Source: an uncultured bacterium
GTDB lineage: Bacteria > Patescibacteriota > Minisyncoccia > Phycocordibacterales > UBA1006
Direction of reading: 5' to 3'
NCBI GenBank assembly: GCA_903873095.1
Contig: CAIQMU010000053.1
Coordinates: 1-13,390, forward strand
DNA length: 13,390 nucleotides
Positions 6,647 to 11,834 of the stretch are shown here, piece by piece (positions within the stretch are counted from its first letter, which is position 1; each line of letters begins with the position of its first letter). The translations under genes were made by a program, and so were the position numbers. The notes under the pieces were generated by a model. The model searched no databases. It saw nothing but the letters and a program-made list of their open reading frames with translations, and was not told the DNA's origin.

Positions 6647-7006
6647 TTATTTCGCCAAGATCATGAGAAGTGCGCCAAGGATCGCGGCGTTTTTTGCAAA
6701 CGCAACTGTTTCATTTGCACGATGTGTTGGATCAGATACTTTCCAAAATGGATGAATCATGAATGTTGTAACAACCATAAAGATGATCAAGAGCCAGATA
6801 CCAACCTGCAGTCCAAATCCTGTAAGAAGTGAAAGACCTCCAACAGCAAGCATAAGTCCTGTAAACGCTGTTGCAAATTTTGCACCAGGTACACCCTTTG
6901 ATTTTGCATACCCTGCTGTTCCTTCAAGGGTGATGAAGTGGTTAAGTCCACTCCAAATAAAAAATCCTCCGAATAAAATCTGTCCAATAATTGCAATGAG
7001 ATGCAT
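6647..7006 (-). CDS. DoxX family integral membrane protein
   Basis: The 119 residues form about four hydrophobic helices (near 3-20, 44-62, 66-84 and 101-117). The family signature is visible: LFGGFFIWSGLNHFI in helix 1, the polar loop AGYAKSKGVPGAKFA, and GLMLAVGGLSLLTGFG in helix 2. DoxX relatives are inner-membrane proteins linked in other bacteria to thiosulfate:quinone oxidation or oxidative-stress complexes, but small stand-alone copies like this have no defined reaction. It lies downstream of the 21-residue peptide gene with a palindromic repeat between, and its own terminator follows. No Shine-Dalgarno sequence is visible before the ATG. The upstream hexamer TAAATT, 8 bases from the ATG, is a poor -10 match. 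Confidence 0.85.
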   Translation of the reverse strand: MHLIAIIGQILFGGFFIWSGLNHFITLEGTAGYAKSKGVPGAKFATAFTGLMLAVGGLSLLTGFGLQVGIWLLIIFMVVTTFMIHPFWKVSDPTHRANETVAFAKNAAILGALLMILAK

Positions 7007-7039
7007 AAGTTATAAATTTAAAATAATGTGTAATGTCCG

Positions 7040-7071
7040 GTGCCCCCTCTATTAGAGGGGGTTAGGGGGTG
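7040..7071. repeat. GC-rich palindromic repeat (second family)
   Basis: CCCCCTCT (7043-7050) and AGAGGGGG (7054-7061) form a perfect 8-bp hairpin with an ATT loop, followed by TTAGGGGGTGTGT. It resembles the other repeats in style but lacks the GCCCGCAGGGC block. It lies between the DoxX gene and the peptide gene at 7084-7149. Confidence 0.6.
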
Positions 7072-7083
7072 TGTGCTGCGGAT

Positions 7084-7149
7084 TTATTTCTTCTTATCCT
7101 TCTTTGGTTTCTTCTTTTCTTTTCCTTGTGCATTGTTTCCTTTTGCCAT
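7084..7149 (-). CDS. 21-residue lysine-rich peptide, unknown
   Basis: The short frame reads MAKGNNAQGKEKKKPKKDKK plus a final Lys before TAA. Eleven of 21 residues are lysine, with no hydrophobic segment, so it would be a disordered, strongly basic peptide that may bind nucleic acid or the ribosome (inference). It fills an otherwise unexplained gap. Its opening MAK- is shared with the 42-residue basic protein at 11653-11781, and I recall tiny MAKGNN-type proteins in other genomes (memory, unverified). No Shine-Dalgarno sequence is visible. A TATACT at 7200-7205 is the nearest promoter candidate. Chance cannot be excluded for so short a frame. Confidence 0.5.
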   Translation of the reverse strand: MAKGNNAQGKEKKKPKKDKKK

Positions 7150-7216
7150 AGTAATTCGTAACGTGCGCGGGTTACTGATGGCGCCATTACTTGAGAAAGT
7201 ATACCACAAATTATTT

Positions 7217-7615
7217 TCAAGAAGAAAGTGGAATTTTTTTAAGTTGCTTGTTTAACAATTCATAATTTGGAATTGTTTCAGAAACAAGTGCCCAGAATCT
7301 TGATCCATGGTTCATTTCGCGTAAATGACACATTTCATGGACGATTAAATAATCTGCAAGTTCCGGCGGAAGTTTTACAATTTTATAATTGAAGTTTAAA
7401 TTTCCATGGCTTGAACAACTCCCCCATCTTGTTGTGGTATTTTTGATGAATACTTTTTTATATGCAAATTTGTAATGAGTATTAAAAAATTCTAATCTGC
7501 TGTGCACTAACGCTCGCGCCGATTCCTTCATCATTTCATAGTCGCGTTTGGTCACGGCGCTCGCCTTTCTCCTCGTCTTCCTAACCCTCACTCGTCTCCA
7601 TACCCACTTAATCAT
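7217..7615 (-). CDS. YgjP-like (DUF45) zinc metallopeptidase, short form
   Basis: The protein has 132 residues. TTRWGSCSSHGNLNFNYKI (61-79) and LPPELADYLIVHEMCHL (82-98) are the signature of the YgjP/DUF45 (PF01863) metallopeptidase domain. His93-Glu94-x-x-His97 forms the HExxH zinc site and a following NHGSRFW (102-108) supplies the third His. The substrate is unknown. Typical members have about 220-240 residues; here the N-terminal half is missing and replaced by a basic stretch (VWRRVRVRKTRRK, 5-17). The ATG overlaps the nth stop codon as ATGA, so it is probably translated by coupling from nth. It lies last in the APH-nth-ygjP run. Confidence 0.87.
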   Translation of the reverse strand: MIKWVWRRVRVRKTRRKASAVTKRDYEMMKESARALVHSRLEFFNTHYKFAYKKVFIKNTTTRWGSCSSHGNLNFNYKIVKLPPELADYLIVHEMCHLREMNHGSRFWALVSETIPNYELLNKQLKKIPLSS

Positions 7616-8244
7616 ACTTGTTTTAAAGCTACCGCAATCGGATCTTCTGCTGATTTATACCCTCGCGCACGGCCTTCCTTTCGTCCATATTCTTTTATTG
7701 CATATCCCGCCAAGTTCCAGTTTTTCCTCGGGATTATTTTTAATAAATCTTGTTCTATTTTTGTTGCATCACTATGATGCGATAATCCAAATCGTTTTGC
7801 AAATCGAATGACGTGTGTGTCAACGGGAATGCCGACATGTTTTCCAAATCCATTGGCAAGTACTGCAACCGCTGTTTTTCGTCCAACACCGGAAAGTGTC
7901 ATTAGGTCATCCGCATTGTCCGGAACTTGTCCATGAAAATTGTTCACGAGAATTTCCGCAGTTTTTTTCAAGTACCGCGCCTTGGCATTAAAATAGTTTA
8001 CGTTTTTGACGTATTTTGTAATTTCTGAAATCTTGGCATTTGCCATAACCTCAGGAGCTGGAAATCGTTTGAATAAAGCAGTCGAAATTTTATTCACGCC
8101 TTCGTCTGTCATTTGCGCAGACAAAATAACAGCAACCAACAATTCCCACGTATTGTTATGATCCAAAAATGTTTTTGTTCGTTTGTATTTTTTGGATAAC
8201 ACAGGCCATATGATGTTCCATGTTTCTGTAGGGGTGCGTTTCAT
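7612..8244 (-). CDS. nth: Endonuclease III-like DNA glycosylase without iron-sulfur ligands
   Basis: Nth removes oxidised pyrimidines and cuts the abasic strand. The 210 residues show the HhH-GPD fold: LLVAVILSAQMTDEGVNK (35-52), the helix-hairpin-helix LSGVGRKTAVAVL (117-129) with catalytic Lys123, and VDTHVIRFAKRFGL (141-154) with catalytic Asp142. Family enzymes normally close with C-x6-C-x2-C-x5-C binding a [4Fe-4S] cluster. Here that segment (YGRKEGRARGYKSAEDPI) has no cysteine, and the whole protein contains none. The loss looks genuine because the chain still reaches full length to its end. It follows the APH-like gene by 10 bases and overlaps the metallopeptidase gene by 4. Confidence 0.92.
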   Translation of the reverse strand: MKRTPTETWNIIWPVLSKKYKRTKTFLDHNNTWELLVAVILSAQMTDEGVNKISTALFKRFPAPEVMANAKISEITKYVKNVNYFNAKARYLKKTAEILVNNFHGQVPDNADDLMTLSGVGRKTAVAVLANGFGKHVGIPVDTHVIRFAKRFGLSHHSDATKIEQDLLKIIPRKNWNLAGYAIKEYGRKEGRARGYKSAEDPIAVALKQV

Positions 8245-8254
8245 ATATCAAATA

Positions 8255-9250
8255 TTAAACTGTAATAAATGAACCAATATCATTTTCAAGTCGTTCCTTT
8301 GAAATATTAATTCCAACTTGATTACCTTCTTTTACATAATAATCTAAACTTGATAGTCCAAAGTAAATTCTCCAAAGAATTAATTTATTATCAAAATCAT
8401 TCGTGAAAATCGTTTTGTCTGTATAGCCTTCTTTTAAATATTCAATGGGCCATGATGCTCCAAAAAAGAATGTCCAACGTGCAAATTCTCGAATCGGATC
8501 ACCGCCTTCAACGGTTTCAAAATCAAGAATACCTGTAATTTTATCTCCCTCAACAAGAATGTGTTTAGGTGCAAAATCGTTATGAAGAAGTCGAGGTTTT
8601 GTAATAGTACTGAGGTTGGCACCACGAATTATTTGAAATGCTTTTTTAATAATTTCTTTATCCAAGGAAACATTTTCGGCAATTTCTAACATCTCATTTT
8701 CATCAAGATGGTTAGAACTCAAAACTTCTTGGAGAGTTTTATACTCCCCTTTTCCATGTTCATCGAGATCACCAAATCCATCTACTTGTATGGAATTAAT
8801 TCTAGAGAGAATTTCTCCAGCATTTCCCAACAGATTTTTTAATTCTGTATCAGAAAGTTGATCTCGTAATTCTTTTAAAGGAGTTCCGGGAAGTTTTGAT
8901 TCGATGCAAATTTGGATCTTCTTTCCATTTATTTCAAATGTTTCAATCAATAAAACTTCCGGCACAGGAATACCTATTTTTCTACATTCATCGAGTGCCC
9001 ATTTTTCTGGTTTAAATCGAGGATTTTTATGATGTGAAATTCGAACAATAATTTTTTGACCAGATTCTGTTTCAATAGAATGAACTTCATTTGCCTCACC
9101 TTTCATTATTTTTTCTTGTGATAAAATTTTTGAATTTGTAACTTTGAATACAATAGAATCAATAATAGATTGTTCGGTGTTAAAAAGCTTTTCATGTTTC
9201 TCTTTTATAAAATCACTATAAGCATCGGATTTCTTGTTTTGATCAGTCAT
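8255..9250 (-). CDS. APH/choline-kinase-like phosphotransferase
   Basis: The 331-residue protein has the aminoglycoside phosphotransferase (PF01636) kinase fold. GEANEVHSIETESGQKIIVR (51-70) is the nucleotide-binding strand pair, with Lys66 or a neighbour as the usual ATP-contacting lysine. LLHNDFAPKHILVEG (221-235) is the catalytic loop with Asp225, and GILDFETVEGGDPIREFA (240-257) holds the metal-binding Asp243. The loop differs from the common HGDxxxxN: Gly is Asn and the final Asn is His230, a variant seen in some kinase-like proteins. The substrate cannot be read from sequence; small-molecule phosphorylation is likely, resistance is only one option. A TAGAAT hexamer lies 6 bases before the ATG. 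nth follows at 10 bases, suggesting one transcript. Confidence 0.85.
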   Translation of the reverse strand: MTDQNKKSDAYSDFIKEKHEKLFNTEQSIIDSIVFKVTNSKILSQEKIMKGEANEVHSIETESGQKIIVRISHHKNPRFKPEKWALDECRKIGIPVPEVLLIETFEINGKKIQICIESKLPGTPLKELRDQLSDTELKNLLGNAGEILSRINSIQVDGFGDLDEHGKGEYKTLQEVLSSNHLDENEMLEIAENVSLDKEIIKKAFQIIRGANLSTITKPRLLHNDFAPKHILVEGDKITGILDFETVEGGDPIREFARWTFFFGASWPIEYLKEGYTDKTIFTNDFDNKLILWRIYFGLSSLDYYVKEGNQVGINISKERLENDIGSFITV

Positions 9251-9256
9251 AATTTT

Positions 9257-9262
9257 ATTCTA
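9257..9262 (-). promoter_or_regulatory. -10 element for the APH-nth-ygjP operon
   Basis: TAGAAT on the minus strand ends 6 bases before the ATG at 9250. The -35 region overlaps the terminator of the preceding gene and has no clear match. Confidence 0.4.
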
Positions 9263-9264
9263 TC

Positions 9265-9284
9265 AAAAAACCGCCCTTTAGGCG
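9265..9284 (-). terminator. Short GC hairpin terminator after the DinB-like gene
   Basis: On the minus strand CGCC-TAAAG-GGCG is followed by G and six T's, directly after the stop codon. The stem has only four pairs, but all are G-C. Confidence 0.55.
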
Positions 9285-9285
9285 A

Positions 9286-9765
9286 TTAGTTGGCATCCTT
9301 TCCTCCCCAAACGTTGATTGTTCCAATATCGGTAACGCCATTTGCCTTGATATATAGAAAGAGTTGCATTTTGTACGCAACAAGCCATTTTAAAATGTTG
9401 AATACGTGAAGTGCGCGAGGACTTGTCATTCCAAATGCAGTTGCCTCCTCCATGAGTTGTTCTTCGGTCATTGCATCAAGAAGTTCCTTGATCTTCATTT
9501 CTTCTGCCGTAAACGTTTCAAGAAAATTTTCTCGGGTCACAGTTTGTTTCTTTGCATCAAAGTTTTCGAATGCAGATGCATTTCCATTAAAGAAATCGAT
9601 TGCAGTTGTTCCGACAAATGCCAAGTACTGGAGCAGTTCAAGTGTTGAACGCTGTCCTTCGGTTGGTTTGTAATCAAATGCGGTGTCAGGAATTTTTGTA
9701 AACAAATGTTTGATAACCGATGTTTCGTGCAACATCGAAGCGATAAATTGGTCTTTGGTGATCAT
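9286..9765 (-). CDS. DinB-like four-helix bundle protein
   Basis: The 159 residues look like the DinB/YfiT superfamily of four-helix bundle proteins. Supporting segments are HETSVIKHLFTKIPDTAFDY (13-32), PTEGQRSTLELLQYLAFVG (34-52) and LHVFNILKWLVAYKMQLFLY (119-138). Many members bind a metal through three histidines, at helix 2 and on the last helix. Here the expected positions appear to be Gln46 or Tyr47 and Tyr131, so the metal site is probably lost and an enzymatic thiol-transferase role is doubtful. Despite the name, DinB-fold proteins are not generally SOS genes, and no LexA box precedes this one. TATAAT lies 8 bases before the ATG, and the gene has its own terminator, so it is a single-gene unit. 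Confidence 0.78.
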   Translation of the reverse strand: MITKDQFIASMLHETSVIKHLFTKIPDTAFDYKPTEGQRSTLELLQYLAFVGTTAIDFFNGNASAFENFDAKKQTVTRENFLETFTAEEMKIKELLDAMTEEQLMEEATAFGMTSPRALHVFNILKWLVAYKMQLFLYIKANGVTDIGTINVWGGKDAN

Positions 9766-9773
9766 AGAGGTAG

Positions 9774-9779
9774 ATTATA
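9774..9779 (-). promoter_or_regulatory. -10 element for the DinB-like gene
   Basis: A consensus TATAAT on the minus strand ends 8 bases before the ATG at 9765. TTTCAA about 16 bases upstream is a weak -35. Confidence 0.6.
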
Positions 9780-9802
9780 CATGAATATTATATTTTTGAA
9801 AT

Positions 9803-9833
9803 AAAAAAGCCTATCCATTAATAGATAGGCTTT
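9803..9833 (-). terminator. Rho-independent terminator of the 9837-10454 gene
   Basis: AAAGCCTATC (9833-9824, minus strand) pairs perfectly over 10 bases with GATAGGCTTT (9815-9806) and continues into T's. It starts 4 bases after the stop codon. Confidence 0.9.
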
Positions 9834-9836
9834 GGA

Positions 9837-10454
9837 TTACTCTTCTCTGCAAAATATGAATTTGTCTTGTCTGTATATCAGGCCGTCTTTGTTATATCCT
9901 TCTAGTTGTCTTTTTCTTCCTTTGCTTGGATATATTCTAAAAATGTATTTCGGCGAATTATGTATTTTTGGATTAGATATTGGTTTCATTGCAATATGTA
10001 TCCAACCACCCTCGAAACAATCGCCATGTTGCAGGACAAATTTTACTGCTACTTCAGCAGGGCAAACCCTTAAACCATATCTTGACCAAGCCCTGAGACA
10101 GAAATCGTCATAAAAAACAATTTCATTCTCTTCATAACCGAGATCTTCTGGTGTTACTAAAAACAGATTAAGATCTTTTTGTTTGCGTTCGAGTTTGATA
10201 TTACTTTGGTAAAGCATCCAGTTTGCATCAGTACTTACAGTTATAGGGAAAGATTCCATTGCAAGTTTTAAGATATAAATACTTGCATTATCCACCCCAA
10301 GAGTTACTTTTTTCCAAACTTCAAAATACTTGAATTTTTTCTCAGCTGGAATGACTATTGTTTTTCCAGAAAGAAAAAGATCTATGCCTTTCTCACCGCC
10401 AAGCTTGTTTGCAATGGCTTCGATTCTTCCGAGTGTTAAATCACCATATTTCAT
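9837..10454 (-). CDS. Hypothetical protein with a CPR-type N-terminal module
   Basis: The 205-residue soluble protein has no assigned function. The first 35 residues (YGDLTLGRIEAIANKLGG at 3-20, then GIDLFLSGKTIVIP at 23-36) resemble an N-terminal module I recall from many paralogous hypothetical proteins in Parcubacteria-like genomes. The C-terminal part (LRVCPAEVAVKFVLQH, then GGWIHIAMKPIS, ending in an aromatic KFIFCREE) also fits that memory; neither has been checked. No signal peptide or membrane helix is seen, and four cysteines lie in the second half. A structured leader with two hairpins precedes the ATG and a strong terminator follows, so it is a single-gene unit likely controlled at the RNA level. 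Confidence 0.8.
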   Translation of the reverse strand: MKYGDLTLGRIEAIANKLGGEKGIDLFLSGKTIVIPAEKKFKYFEVWKKVTLGVDNASIYILKLAMESFPITVSTDANWMLYQSNIKLERKQKDLNLFLVTPEDLGYEENEIVFYDDFCLRAWSRYGLRVCPAEVAVKFVLQHGDCFEGGWIHIAMKPISNPKIHNSPKYIFRIYPSKGRKRQLEGYNKDGLIYRQDKFIFCREE

Positions 10455-10469
10455 TGTTAAAGAATTTAT

Positions 10470-10524
10470 GGGCTGATAGCCCGTTTTTATCTGCTGTCCG
10501 CAGATGGGAACTAAAGTCAGTATA
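10470..10524 (-). promoter_or_regulatory. Promoter and structured 5' leader with two hairpins
   Basis: A minus-strand TATACT (10519-10524) predicts a start near 10512 and a leader of about 57 bases. Reading towards the gene, it holds ATCTGC-GGACA-GCAGAT (10505-10489), then AAAAAC, then GGGCT-ATC-AGCCC (10482-10470), 15 bases before the ATG. The GGG of the second hairpin could instead pair with the CCC just before the first (10508-10506), so the two structures compete. No known riboswitch class is recognised. Confidence 0.5.
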
Positions 10525-10562
10525 ACCCTAGCAAAAATAGAATAGCACTATATTAATTTATG

Positions 10563-10577
10563 TCAAGATATTCTTGA
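10563..10577. promoter_or_regulatory. Short inverted repeat, possible operator
   Basis: TCAAGA-TAT-TCTTGA is a 6-bp perfect inverted repeat in the AT-rich gap between two divergent transcription units (9837-10454 minus and the lexA operon plus). No binding protein can be named. Confidence 0.25.
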
Positions 10578-10604
10578 TTAATTATTCTTATATGTTCTAT
10601 TTAG

Positions 10605-10613
10605 TTATCCACA
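10605..10613 (+). promoter_or_regulatory. DnaA box upstream of the lexA operon
   Basis: TTATCCACA is an exact match to the strong DnaA box consensus TTATNCACA. It stands 21 bases before the -35 of the lexA operon promoter, next to an AT-rich stretch. A second exact copy lies at 11820-11828. Confidence 0.5.
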
Positions 10614-10633
10614 AGAAAATACTCGCAAAGTAG

Positions 10634-10662
10634 TTGCATGTGAACGAACGTTCACCTATACT
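10634..10662 (+). promoter_or_regulatory. LexA-controlled promoter of the 77-residue gene and lexA
   Basis: TTGCAT (10634-10639), a 17-bp spacer and TATACT (10657-10662) form a good sigma70-type promoter. The spacer is almost entirely GTGAACGAACGTTCAC (10640-10655), arms GTGAACG and CGTTCAC around AA. This contains GAAC-N4-GTTC, the core of the Gram-positive type SOS box. A repressor bound there would block RNA polymerase, so LexA autoregulation is strongly indicated. The expected transcript start is near 10669, leaving an 11-base leader. Confidence 0.9.
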
Positions 10663-10679
10663 ATTAATACCACCGCGAG

Positions 10680-10913
10680 ATGGCATTACACACCAAATTA
10701 TCATTTAAATCTATGTCTAAACAGCAATACATGCAAACATTACAAGATCAGATCAAGCGACTCAATGTGATCATTGATCGTAAAATCATGATCGGTCGTA
10801 CGTATCGTGCCGAGGCCAGGCAGCACCGACTCCTTGTTGCGAAATTGCGCAAGCACCGCAACCCAGGATTTTTTGATAAACTGTCATCAGTGTTTCATCG
10901 AGAATATGCGTAA
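10680..10913 (+). CDS. Small basic helical protein, first gene of the lexA operon
   Basis: The 77 residues have no recognised domain. From about residue 12 (MSKQQYMQTLQDQIKRLNVI, then IDRKIMIGRTYRAEARQHRL) to 60 the sequence is charged, basic and helical with heptad-like spacing, fitting a coiled-coil dimer. The tail GFFDKLSSVFHREY is more hydrophobic. No membrane segment is present, unlike the cell-division inhibitors YneA or SulA-type context would suggest. The SOS promoter ends 17 bases before this ATG, and lexA starts 3 bases after its stop, so it must be co-induced with lexA. An internal ATG at 10713 is an alternative start. A damage-response role is inferred from position only. Confidence 0.78.
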   Translation: MALHTKLSFKSMSKQQYMQTLQDQIKRLNVIIDRKIMIGRTYRAEARQHRLLVAKLRKHRNPGFFDKLSSVFHREYA

Positions 10914-10916
10914 TCT

Positions 10917-11495
10917 ATGCAAAACGATCCTCTTCAAAAAATAATTGCATTTCATGCTGATAACAAGAGAATGCCGAGTTACTCCGAGATGGCGGAGCTT
11001 TTCGGTTTCAAATCAAAAAATGCTGTGTATCGTCTCGTACAAAAATTACTCGATTCTGGATCTGTCGCCAAAGACTCGCTTGGTAGATTGGTTCCAACAA
11101 ATATGTTTTCTGAAATTCCGATGCTTGGATCCGTAAAGGCAGGACTTCCCTCGCCTACTGATGAAGTACTGGATGACACTGTCGATTTAAATGATTTACT
11201 CATTCGAAAACGAGGAGAAACATACCTGATGACTGTTGATGGAGATTCGATGATCGATGCACATATTGCTGATGGAGACCTGGTGATTGCCGAGCGGACG
11301 AATCATGCACGCGACGGGCAAATTGTCATCGCAAATGTTGATGATGAATTTACGATGAAATATTTCAGACAAGACAAGAAAAATCCAGATCGTGTCTGGC
11401 TCGAACCCGCAAACAAGAATTTTGAAAATATCTATCCTGAAAACGGAATGGAGATTGTTGCTGTGGTGCGAGGAGTGGTACGAAAGTATAAATAG
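10917..11495 (+). CDS. lexA: SOS response repressor LexA
   Basis: LexA represses DNA-damage genes and cuts itself when RecA filaments form. The 192 residues have an N-terminal winged helix (about 1-62; MPSYSEMAELFGFKSKNAVY, 19-38, is the helix-turn-helix). A hinge follows, then the S24 peptidase domain. The cleavage site is Ala75-Gly76 in SVKAGLPSP. The catalytic dyad is Ser111 in VDGDSMIDA and Lys148 in FTMKYFR. The C-terminus GMEIVAVVRGVVRKY is typical. All parts needed for repression and self-cleavage are present. It is the second gene of the operon and its own operator lies upstream at 10640-10655, matching the expected autoregulation. A GC-rich palindromic element and a terminator follow. 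Confidence 0.96.
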   Translation: MQNDPLQKIIAFHADNKRMPSYSEMAELFGFKSKNAVYRLVQKLLDSGSVAKDSLGRLVPTNMFSEIPMLGSVKAGLPSPTDEVLDDTVDLNDLLIRKRGETYLMTVDGDSMIDAHIADGDLVIAERTNHARDGQIVIANVDDEFTMKYFRQDKKNPDRVWLEPANKNFENIYPENGMEIVAVVRGVVRKYK

Positions 11496-11500
11496 TACAT

Positions 11501-11606
11501 CCCATCCCCTAGCCCCTCATTTCTCAAAATGACCTACTGGGTTCCCCAAGGGAAGGGGAAACCGAACTCGTGTTCGACTCCTTCCCTTTGGGAAGGTTGG
11601 GATGGG
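11501..11606. repeat. 106-bp palindromic element downstream of lexA
   Basis: It begins with CCCATCCC and ends with the inverted copy GGGATGGG. Inside are TTCCCC/GGGGAA (11542-11560), CGAAC-TCGT-GTTCG (11563-11576) and CCTTCCC-TTT-GGGAAGG (11580-11596). It has no coding frame. It resembles the other GC-rich repeats of the window in composition but has its own internal order, so it is probably a distinct family. Confidence 0.65.
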
Positions 11607-11619
11607 ATTGCTAAAATAA

Positions 11620-11647
11620 AAAATCTCCACTGAAGTGGAGATTTTTT
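11620..11647. terminator. Bidirectional terminator between lexA and the 42-residue gene
   Basis: AAATCTCCACT and AGTGGAGATTT pair over 11 bases with a two-base centre, flanked by A's on the left and T's on the right. It therefore works for the plus-strand lexA operon and the minus-strand gene at 11653-11781. Confidence 0.9.
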
Positions 11648-11652
11648 GAGAA

Positions 11653-11781
11653 CTACGTAGACTTTCGCTTCTTTGTTGCAAAGAGAACCTTTTTAGCGGC
11701 GTGCTTGATAGCGAGACGCTTCTTGGTTTTTGTAGAATGCGAAGCTTTGTTCTTGATGTCTTGTGATAATCGTTTTGCCAT
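11653..11781 (-). CDS. 42-residue lysine/arginine-rich protein, unknown
   Basis: The frame begins MAKRLSQDIKNKASHSTKTK and ends KKVLFATKKRKST before TAG. It has about 16 Lys/Arg and only two acidic groups at most, so it is strongly basic; part of it (SQDIKNKASHSTKTKKRLAI) may be helical. It is not bL34, bL36 or another small ribosomal protein that I recognise, though nucleic-acid or ribosome binding is likely. Support for being real: a consensus TATAAT 8 bases before the ATG, the window's usual arrangement, and a strong terminator starting right after the stop. The two signals bracket exactly this frame. Confidence 0.75.
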   Translation of the reverse strand: MAKRLSQDIKNKASHSTKTKKRLAIKHAAKKVLFATKKRKST

Positions 11782-11789
11782 ATGGAATC

Positions 11790-11795
11790 ATTATA
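11790..11795 (-). promoter_or_regulatory. -10 element for the 42-residue protein gene
   Basis: A consensus TATAAT on the minus strand ends 8 bases before the ATG at 11781; the -35 region is poor. Together with the terminator it defines a transcript of about 150 bases. Confidence 0.6.
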
Positions 11796-11819
11796 CATGA
11801 ATTCCCTGAAAAAGCTAGC

Positions 11820-11828
11820 TTATCCACA
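11820..11828 (+). promoter_or_regulatory. Second exact DnaA box
   Basis: TTATCCACA, identical to the copy at 10605-10613 and in the same orientation, lies between the 42-residue gene and the SHOCT gene. The two boxes flank the lexA region, 1.2 kb apart. Confidence 0.4.
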
Positions 11829-11834
11829 AATGTT

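Noticed and set aside
7612..7614. Recoding of TGA as glycine
   Set aside because: TGA ends nth in a classic ATGA overlap with the next gene, and the other genes read through without in-frame TGA.
8255..9250. Antibiotic resistance gene (aminoglycoside phosphotransferase)
   Set aside because: Only the general APH kinase fold is visible. The catalytic loop differs from known resistance enzymes and the context is housekeeping.
10470..10505. PreQ1-like or other known riboswitch in the leader of the 9837-10454 gene
   Set aside because: The A-rich tail after the first hairpin is suggestive, but the loop and tail bases do not form the expected pseudoknot and the gene product is not linked to queuosine.
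10510..10640. Replication origin next to lexA
   Set aside because: The stretch is AT-rich and has one exact DnaA box, but there is no box cluster and no dnaA, dnaN or rpmH nearby.
11653..11781. Ribosomal protein bL34 or bL36
   Set aside because: Size and basicity fit, but neither the bL34 opening nor the bL36 zinc-ligand pattern is present.
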